A stretch of DNA of 5,033 nt from Dehalococcoidia bacterium. GTDB taxonomy: Bacteria > Chloroflexota > Dehalococcoidia > Dehalococcoidales > JAUVZE01. The notes under the pieces were generated by a model, which was not told the DNA's origin, ran no database searches, and saw only the letters and a program-made list of their open reading frames with translations. The position numbers and the translations under genes were made by a program. Within the stretch, counting starts at the first letter, position 1; every line of letters begins with the position of its first letter. The stretch lies in NCBI GenBank assembly GCA_004376435.1, contig SOJS01000107.1, positions 1-5,033 on the forward strand, written 5' to 3'. Positions 1 through 3,999 of this stretch are shown here, one piece after another.

Positions 1-43
1 CCATTCTACCACCCCACCCACCATTATTCTAGAGTTATTTGTG
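1..43. other. Unassigned left edge of window
   Basis: I cannot assign a gene to this C- and A-rich stretch. On the plus strand one frame closes at a TAG at 30-32 and could be the last residues of a gene entering from the left, which would converge on rluD. On the minus strand an ATG at 22-24 could open a gene running out of the window, but it has no Shine-Dalgarno sequence. Neither option has recognisable protein content, so this is best read as intergenic or edge sequence flanking the repeat element that follows. Confidence 0.3.
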
Positions 44-88
44 AACCTCACCCCCTGTATCCCCCTCTCCTTAAAAAGGAGAGGGGGA
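44..88 (+). repeat. Left terminal inverted repeat with perfect hairpin
   Basis: The repeat opens with AACCTCACCCCC and contains a perfect 13-bp stem (60-72 paired with 76-88) closed by an AAA loop. It is the counterpart of the inverted repeat at 262-306. The stem is C-rich on its left arm and G-rich on its right. Confidence 0.75.
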
Positions 89-100
89 AGGGATTACGTA

Positions 101-119
101 AGAGAGGCTCCGCCTCTCT
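101..119. repeat. Internal hairpin, left arm of element
   Basis: A perfect 8-bp inverted repeat, AGAGAGGC and GCCTCTCT, is separated by TCC. It lies at the position equivalent to the hairpin at 231-248 when the two arms of the element are superposed, which supports a shared origin. Confidence 0.65.
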
Positions 120-230
120 ATAACTCTCCTTATTGCATCTACTCCTCCTAAAAGTGTGGGGAAGAGATTTTAGAGAGCGGCTTCGCCTCTTCTTGACCTT
201 CCTTTCCTCCCGAAATACTGGGGGAGTTTT

Positions 231-248
231 GAGGGGCGCCAGCCCCTC
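231..248. repeat. Internal hairpin, right arm of element
   Basis: A perfect 7-bp inverted repeat, GAGGGGC and GCCCCTC, encloses GCCA. In inverted orientation it aligns with the 101-119 hairpin. The single stem difference (A-T on the left, G-C on the right) keeps pairing intact. Confidence 0.65.
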
Positions 249-250
249 TT

Positions 251-290
251 AAAATAAATCTTCCCCTTCCCCTTATCAAGGGGAAGGGGA
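251..290 (-). terminator. Probable intrinsic terminator of the traR-lspA-rluD operon
   Basis: Starting 15 nt after the rluD stop codon, the transcript would form a 13-bp, mostly G-C stem with a 3-nt loop, then read AGAUUUAUUUU (eight U in eleven). That is the shape of a rho-independent terminator, although the U-tract is interrupted and starts two bases late. The stem is also the terminal hairpin of the repeat element, so the element seems to provide the operon's terminator. Confidence 0.5.
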
Positions 291-306
291 TAAAGGGGAT
301 GGGGTT
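262..306 (-). repeat. Right terminal inverted repeat with perfect hairpin
   Basis: Read on the minus strand, the repeat begins AACCCCATCCCC and contains a perfect 13-bp stem (262-274 with 278-290) around a 3-nt loop. It mirrors the left repeat at 44-88. Its outermost base coincides with the last base of the rluD stop codon. Confidence 0.75.
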
Positions 307-1205
307 TAATATATATTCTCTAGCGCCTGCTCTAAATCGGGGGGTAGTTCGGAGGTAAACTCCTTATATTGGCCGCTTGAAGGAAGTTTGAAGCCGAGGC
401 GGCAGGCATGGATAAACTGGCGGGGGAGGTGGGGAGATTTTACCCCATAGACCCCATCCCCCACCACCGGGTAGCCGATTGCTGCCAGGTGCACTCTTAT
501 CTGGTGGGTGCGCCCTGTCTGGGGCATAACCTCAAGCAGGGTGTATTTGCCTATGTATCTAATTACCCGATATTCAGTTCTCGCCTCCCTGCCCCCCTCC
601 ACCACTGCCATGCGCTTGCGGTTGGTCGGGTCGCGCCCGATAGGCGCCTCGATAATCCCCTGCTCCGGGGTGAGGCGACCTTTTACCAGAGCCAGATAGG
701 CTTTAAGGACAGAGCGAGCCTTAAACTGGTCAGCCAGGCTAGCTTGAGCGGCTCTATTCTTCGCCACCAGCATCACCCCCGATGTATCCCTGTCCAGCCG
801 ATGCACAATTCCCGGTCGGGGTGAGTCACCCATATCAGCTAGATTAGGAAAGTGAGATAGAATAGCATTAACCAGAGTATGAGAAGGGTGTCCCGGCGCC
901 GGGTGAACCATCAGTCCGGCGGGCTTATCTATCACCAGCAGGTCATCGTCCTCATAGATAATATCTAGCGCTATCTCCTCCGGCGCCAGGAGGCTGGGTG
1001 GCGGGGCAGGGATGATAACCTTAATCCTATCACCAATACCAAGTTTAAGGCTGGCTCTAGCGACACGGTCATTAACCGTGACATAGCCATCAGCGATAAG
1101 TTTTTGGGCATGGCTTCGGGAAAGCTGCCGGCATTGGTCACCAAGATACTTATCAAGACGGATGTCCACCTTATCAGCGATAAAATGATATATATTATCC
1201 ATCAT
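306..1205 (-). CDS. rluD: RluA/RluD-family 23S rRNA pseudouridine synthase
   Basis: This enzyme isomerises uridines to pseudouridine in RNA. RluD members act on helix 69 of 23S rRNA in the large ribosomal subunit. Residues about 15-64 form an N-terminal S4 RNA-binding domain. The catalytic motif HRLDRDTSG lies at 135-143, with the nucleophilic Asp in HRLD at 138, and the family motif TGRTHQIRVHL lies at 230-240. At 299 residues it is full length for S4-bearing RluD proteins. Two ATGs stand in tandem at the start. AGGG lies 2 nt before the first and 5 nt before the second, so translation may begin at 1202. The gene starts 12 nt after the lspA stop and ends the operon. Exact uridine specificity (RluD, RluC or YlyB type) cannot be read from sequence; the family call is firm. 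Confidence 0.95.
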   Translation of the reverse strand: MMDNIYHFIADKVDIRLDKYLGDQCRQLSRSHAQKLIADGYVTVNDRVARASLKLGIGDRIKVIIPAPPPSLLAPEEIALDIIYEDDDLLVIDKPAGLMVHPAPGHPSHTLVNAILSHFPNLADMGDSPRPGIVHRLDRDTSGVMLVAKNRAAQASLADQFKARSVLKAYLALVKGRLTPEQGIIEAPIGRDPTNRKRMAVVEGGREARTEYRVIRYIGKYTLLEVMPQTGRTHQIRVHLAAIGYPVVGDGVYGVKSPHLPRQFIHACRLGFKLPSSGQYKEFTSELPPDLEQALENIY

Positions 1206-1217
1206 CGCCCTGATAAA

Positions 1218-1715
1218 TTAGCCTTTGGCAACTTTTGCCAAGAAAGGGAAGGAAATGGCAAATATAATAACACCGACCACTATCGCCGAATCGGCAATGT
1301 TGAACGCCGGCCAGAAACCAAAATCAATGAAGTCGGTAACATAGCCGAGGCGCAGTCGGTCAATCAGGTTGCCCACCGTGCCGCCGAGAATCAGACCAAG
1401 ACTTAGATAAGCCAGCCGATTATTTAAAAAATGGGGACGGCGATAGATAAAAACAGCGCCGACTAAAAGAAGGGCAATACCAATTAGGGCAACAATTATT
1501 AACAGGAAATTCTGCCCGCTAAACAGGCCAAAGGCGGCGCCAGTATTGTGGACATGGGTCAGCTGTGGCAACCCCGTCTCCGGTAGCGACTGCCCGACGG
1601 CTAGATTAGCCCTTATCCACATCTTGGTGAGCTGGTCGGCGGCTACTACCAGGGATGCAGTCAGAGAAAAGACCGCAATCCACCATTTATCCTGGAGGCG
1701 ATTTGCCTTTTGCAT
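1218..1715 (-). CDS. lspA: Lipoprotein signal peptidase (signal peptidase II)
   Basis: LspA is an aspartyl protease of the cytoplasmic membrane that removes the signal peptide from prolipoproteins just before the lipid-modified cysteine. The 165-residue length is typical. Hydrophobic segments lie at about 11-27, 69-91, 99-113 and 138-160, matching the four-helix family topology. Conserved features are DQLTK at 27-31, HNTGAAFG at 56-63, GNLIDRL at 115-121 carrying catalytic Asp119, and FNIADSAI at 138-145 carrying catalytic Asp142. The ATG lies inside the 3' end of the upstream TraR/DksA-like gene (29-bp overlap in another frame). Only a weak AGG precedes it, so translation is probably coupled to the upstream gene. 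No other in-frame start gives a complete first helix. Confidence 0.95.
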   Translation of the reverse strand: MQKANRLQDKWWIAVFSLTASLVVAADQLTKMWIRANLAVGQSLPETGLPQLTHVHNTGAAFGLFSGQNFLLIIVALIGIALLLVGAVFIYRRPHFLNNRLAYLSLGLILGGTVGNLIDRLRLGYVTDFIDFGFWPAFNIADSAIVVGVIIFAISFPFLAKVAKG

Positions 1716-2067
1716 TCTTTGCCTGAAGAGCCTTGCAATTCAAACACAGGTTTGCCTGCGGCAGTGCCTCCAATCGGGCTGGGTCTATCGGCTGACCGCA
1801 AACATCGCACAAGCCGTAGCTTCCCTTATCAAACTTATCTAAAGCGTGCTCCACTTCAGTTAGCTGGTCTCTAACACGCTTCTCCAGGGCAAGCCGCTTC
1901 TCCAGCTCAAAGCTCTCGGTTGCTTCCTCCTCCCGCTTACCAAAAGGGCTGCCCTCCCGCCTCTCACTGGCAGGGCGTATGTTAGTTTTTATCTGTTCCA
2001 ACTCCTCGTTTAAGCGCTTCTGCTCCTTCTCCAGACGAGACCGAAGCAGATTGAAGCCAGTAGTCAT
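1687..2067 (-). CDS. TraR/DksA-type C4 zinc-finger protein
   Basis: Proteins of this family bind RNA polymerase through its secondary channel or, in shorter forms, are little-characterised regulators. The chosen start is the ATG at 2067 (126 residues). It is preceded at 4 nt by the purine-rich run GGGAGGAG, whereas the GTG seven codons upstream has no such signal and would place this ribosome site inside the gene. The N-terminal half is highly charged and helical (about residues 8-80), as expected of a coiled coil. Then comes YGLCDVC, followed by C-x2-C after a 17-residue gap, giving all four zinc-ligand cysteines (87, 90, 108, 111). The conserved GxPID-ARLEALP stretch sits between them. It is the first gene of the operon and overlaps lspA. 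Whether it acts like E. coli DksA with ppGpp is unknown; the family call is secure. Confidence 0.9.
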   Translation of the reverse strand: MTTGFNLLRSRLEKEQKRLNEELEQIKTNIRPASERREGSPFGKREEEATESFELEKRLALEKRVRDQLTEVEHALDKFDKGSYGLCDVCGQPIDPARLEALPQANLCLNCKALQAKNAKGKSPPG

Positions 2068-2105
2068 CTTTCTCCTCCCTCCGTCCACTTTCTTAAAACC
2101 TAGTT

Positions 2106-2127
2106 TTACCTCAGTGTTGACAGGTAA
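2106..2127. promoter_or_regulatory. Operator-like dyad at predicted transcription start of traR operon
   Basis: The perfect 6-bp inverted repeat TTACCT and AGGTAA, separated by 10 bases, spans the predicted start point (about 2124) of the operon. A further half-site TACCTAA at 2135-2141 overlaps the -10 box. The position suits a repressor site, or a 5' leader hairpin if transcription starts slightly upstream. No cognate regulator is known to me. Confidence 0.35.
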
Positions 2128-2130
2128 GCT

Positions 2131-2159
2131 ATTATACCTAATGTTAATTGAGAGAACAA
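2131..2159 (-). promoter_or_regulatory. Sigma-70-type promoter of traR-lspA-rluD
   Basis: On the minus strand, TTGTTC (2159-2154) and a perfect TATAAT (2136-2131) are separated by 17 bp. The predicted start is near 2124, leaving a leader of about 57 nt before the ATG at 2067. The -35 box matches consensus only at TTG. Location between two same-strand genes and immediately upstream of an operon supports it. Confidence 0.6.
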
Positions 2160-2175
2160 TGGTCGGCAGGATAAA

Positions 2176-2946
2176 TTAGTCCAGCATTGTCCGCAACTGG
2201 CGAATAGTGTCCACTGACTGCCCCCGCCAGTGGTTGTTGGCAAAGATAAAGGTCTTCTCGGCCATGCTGTCCAGCTTTTGAATTTTGGGCAGCCACTGGC
2301 TAAGTTCCTGCGGACTGTAACTATAATCATAGCGCTCATAAGCCTGCTCATGCTGCCACCACTTGGCGCTATTGCGCCCGTGGAAACGGACATAGCCGAT
2401 TTTGCTTGTTGCCTCAGCCAGAGGCGGCAAGAGATTAGGTAACTGCGGCTCATCAACACAGCAAAAGCCTAAATCCTGACAGCGAAGCCAGTCAAAGACA
2501 TCACTCCTCAGCCACTGGGCATTACGGAACTCAATTACCAGCGGCAACCCCGCCAGCTGCTCCCTGAAGGAAGCAAGATAATCCCAGTTAAGGCGGTTAA
2601 AGCTAAAACTATAGGGAAATTGAGCCAGGATACAGCCCAGCTCGCCGGCATCAATAATCGGCGCCAGCACCTGACGGAAAGCCTTAAAAACATCGGCATT
2701 ATCCTGCCGCTGGTGGGTCATCTCCTGATTAGCCTTAATGGAAAACAGGAAACCATCGCCCGCCTTGTCCACCATCGCCTTTAAGTTAGACGGCTTGGGC
2801 AGGGCATAAAAGGTTGAGTTTAGCTCACAGGTGTTAAACTCACGGGCATAATAACTGAGCCACTCCCACCTGGGCATACCTGGCGGGTAGAAGTTTCCCA
2901 CCCAATCATTGTAGCTAAAACCAGAAGTGCCAAAGTATATCATCAT
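2176..2946 (-). CDS. DUF72 (YecE-like) TIM-barrel protein
   Basis: DUF72 proteins are widespread cytosolic proteins with a predicted TIM-barrel fold and no established reaction. The 256 residues match the family length. Recognisable conserved elements, in order, are GTSGFSY (6-12), ELNSTFY (41-47), LAQFP (107-111), EFRN (139-142), VDEP (164-167), RFHGRN (187-192) and FANNHWRGQS (235-244). The cluster of conserved acidic, His, Asn and Arg residues at strand ends suggests a catalytic or ligand pocket. Two ATGs are in tandem; neither has a strong ribosome site. The gene lies upstream of the traR operon on the same strand but 108 bp away, with a separate promoter between them, so it is probably its own unit. 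I see no clear terminator after it. Family call is firm, function is unknown. Confidence 0.92.
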   Translation of the reverse strand: MMIYFGTSGFSYNDWVGNFYPPGMPRWEWLSYYAREFNTCELNSTFYALPKPSNLKAMVDKAGDGFLFSIKANQEMTHQRQDNADVFKAFRQVLAPIIDAGELGCILAQFPYSFSFNRLNWDYLASFREQLAGLPLVIEFRNAQWLRSDVFDWLRCQDLGFCCVDEPQLPNLLPPLAEATSKIGYVRFHGRNSAKWWQHEQAYERYDYSYSPQELSQWLPKIQKLDSMAEKTFIFANNHWRGQSVDTIRQLRTMLD

Positions 2947-2950
2947 CTCT

Positions 2951-2979
2951 AGTTTAGCCTATTTGCCTCATTTGGTCAA
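2951..2979 (-). promoter_or_regulatory. Candidate promoter of the DUF72 gene, possibly leaderless
   Basis: On the minus strand, TTGACC (2979-2974; 5 of 6 consensus bases) and TAAACT (2956-2951; 4 of 6) are spaced by 17 bp. Only four bases (AGAG) separate the -10 box from the first ATG, so transcription would begin at or inside the tandem ATGs. That agrees with the lack of a ribosome-binding site. Confidence 0.45.
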
Positions 2980-3010
2980 CGCTCTATAGCCAAAAGCCAC
3001 CAATTTAAGT

Positions 3011-3016
3011 TATGAT
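3011..3016 (+). promoter_or_regulatory. Candidate -10 box for the rightward gene group
   Basis: TATGAT (5 of 6 consensus) lies 30 nt upstream of the ATG at 3047 in the divergent intergenic region. No good -35 box is found 16-18 bp upstream, so this is a weak call. The region has no thiamine-pyrophosphate riboswitch signature that I can see. Confidence 0.3.
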
Positions 3017-3046
3017 AGTAGCAAATCTTTAAAAAGGGGCAAAAAG

Positions 3047-3352
3047 ATGAAGGGGCAAGTCATTGCCGAGGTAACTGTTGTCCCCGTGGGCACAGCCGCC
3101 ACCAGCCTGAGCCGCTATGTCGCCGCCTGCCTTGATGCCGTAAAGCAAGCCCCGGACATAAGCTACCAGCTAACGGCGATGGGAACAATCATTCAGGGGC
3201 GTCTTCAGAGGGTTCTTGAGCTGGCTCAGAAAATGCATGAGGTGCCTTTTACCATGGGCGTCAGCAGGGTGGTCACCACCATCAAGATTGATGACCGCCG
3301 TGATAAACCCCAAACCATGGAAGGCAAGGTCAAGACAGTTGAAAACAGGTGA
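3047..3352 (+). CDS. COG0011/MTH1187-family thiamine-binding protein (UPF0045)
   Basis: This is a small cytosolic protein of the MTH1187/YqgV family, whose members adopt a ferredoxin-like fold, form tetramers and have been annotated as thiamine-binding. The 101-residue length is usual. Diagnostic stretches are the N-terminal strand ending VVPVGT (11-16), a central AMGTIIQG (44-51) and RVVTTIKIDDRRDKP (74-88). The ATG follows an AAGGGG ribosome site by 7 nt. The next gene, a membrane protein, begins 12 nt after the stop codon, which suggests co-transcription. The physiological ligand is not settled for most family members, and no thiamine genes or THI-box are seen here, so a thiamine role is family inheritance rather than shown. 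Confidence 0.9.
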   Translation: MKGQVIAEVTVVPVGTAATSLSRYVAACLDAVKQAPDISYQLTAMGTIIQGRLQRVLELAQKMHEVPFTMGVSRVVTTIKIDDRRDKPQTMEGKVKTVENR

Positions 3353-3364
3353 CCTGAAAGCAAG

Positions 3365-3979
3365 ATGATCCGACGTATTGCCACCGAGCTTAAAGAGCAC
3401 ATCCCGTTTACCGCCTTTGGCGCCATTACCGGGATTATTATCCTGGTAATAATAGTGCTCACCAACCTGTCCGCCTCAGTTTCGGAGAATATTTTTTATA
3501 CCCTGCACCCACTTCATGTTGTCCTGAGCGCTATTGTCACCACCGCCATGTATAGAAAATATGGCCATCAAAAAATCTGGAAAGCTATTCTGATTGGCTA
3601 TGGCGGCTCGATTGGCATCGCTACCATCAGCGATGCCTTCATTCCCTATCTGGGGGGAGCTTTACTTAATCTAGAAATGGAATTTGAGGTGCCCTTTATT
3701 AAAGAGTGGTGGCTGGTAAACCCGCTGGCGCTAGTCGGCATTGCCATTGGTTACTTCAGACCGACCACCAAATTCCCCCACTTTGGACATGTGCTGCTGA
3801 GCACCTGGGCTTCGCTGTTCTATTTTACCGCCTTCGGCATCGCTAATTGGATTCCCCTGCTCCATTTTATCTTCATCTTTCTCTTTCTGGCTGTCTGGCT
3901 TCCCTGCTGTGTCAGCGACATCGTCTTCCCGCTCCTGTTCACCAGAAAGGTTGCCCCTTCAAGGGGAGATAAAATATAA
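3365..3979 (+). CDS. Unrecognised six-helix membrane protein with internal 3+3 duplication
   Basis: I do not recognise the family. The 204 residues contain about six hydrophobic segments (roughly 14-34, 43-62, 74-97, 115-131, 139-160 and 163-192) and no cleavable signal peptide. Three motifs occur once in each half: P-x4-G-x3-G (14-23 and 120-129), HxxHVxLS (48-55 and 139-146) and SDxxxP (89-94 and 184-189). The order is the same, so the protein looks like a duplicated three-helix unit. With an odd helix number per unit, the halves would be oppositely oriented in the membrane. Paired His51/His142 and Asp90/Asp185 could form a metal or proton site; that is inference. The gene lies 12 nt after the COG0011 gene and 20 nt before pyrD. 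The start has no strong ribosome site. A transporter or channel role is likely but unproven. Confidence 0.8.
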   Translation: MIRRIATELKEHIPFTAFGAITGIIILVIIVLTNLSASVSENIFYTLHPLHVVLSAIVTTAMYRKYGHQKIWKAILIGYGGSIGIATISDAFIPYLGGALLNLEMEFEVPFIKEWWLVNPLALVGIAIGYFRPTTKFPHFGHVLLSTWASLFYFTAFGIANWIPLLHFIFIFLFLAVWLPCCVSDIVFPLLFTRKVAPSRGDKI

Positions 3980-3980
3980 T
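3951..3980 (+). promoter_or_regulatory. Weak candidate promoter upstream of pyrD
   Basis: TTGCCC (3951-3956) and a perfect TATAAT (3975-3980) are spaced by 18 bp at the end of the membrane protein gene. The start would fall near 3987, within or just upstream of the AAGGA ribosome site, leaving a very short leader. This makes it doubtful, and pyrD may simply be read from upstream. The spacer includes the small palindrome CCCCTTCAAGGGG (3954-3966). Confidence 0.3.
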
Positions 3981-3999
3981 CGCTAAAAGGAAATAAGCC

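Larger units (their letters stand above)
44..306. mobile_element. MITE-like composite inverted-repeat element, non-coding
   Basis: The left end (44-87), compared with the reverse complement of the right end (306-263), matches at 35 of 44 positions by hand alignment without gaps. The similarity continues inward to about 130 on the left and about 222 on the right. Each arm carries a 13-bp GC-rich hairpin (60-88 and 262-290) followed by a second hairpin (101-119 and 231-248). The core between the arms holds degenerate copies of the same hairpin pattern. There is no transposase and no credible ORF. This architecture fits a miniature inverted-repeat element moved in trans, or an intergenic REP/BIME-like repeat. 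I see no clear target-site duplication, so mobility is inferred. It occupies nearly all of the gene-free stretch 1-305. Confidence 0.6.

Noticed and set aside
1..24. Possible minus-strand gene start (ATG at 22-24) leaving the window
   Set aside because: There are only eight codons, no ribosome-binding site and no promoter that I can see.
2..151. Plus-strand open frame running from the left edge through the left arm of the repeat element
   Set aside because: Most of it is translated hairpin repeat, it has no recognisable motif, and it ends arbitrarily in the element core. A truncated upstream gene reading into the element cannot be excluded but is not supported.
44..306. CRISPR array
   Set aside because: The repeats are inverted, of differing length and sequence, with no regular direct-repeat and spacer periodicity and no cas genes.
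408..824. Long plus-strand ORF opposite rluD
   Set aside because: It is antisense to a clearly recognised enzyme with intact motifs, and its product shows no coherent domain; it is a shadow frame.
2095..2107. AAAAC/GTTTT stem with a 3-nt loop in the traR leader
   Set aside because: A five-pair stem made mainly of A-T pairs is too unstable to claim as a regulatory structure.
2117..2144. Perfect plus-strand -35 box TTGACA with TAATGT 16 bp downstream
   Set aside because: The -10 match is poor and no plus-strand gene follows; the DUF72 gene lies there in antisense.
2947..3046. Thiamine-pyrophosphate riboswitch upstream of the COG0011 gene
   Set aside because: The divergent region is only 100 bp, must also hold a promoter, and shows none of the conserved THI-box core sequence.
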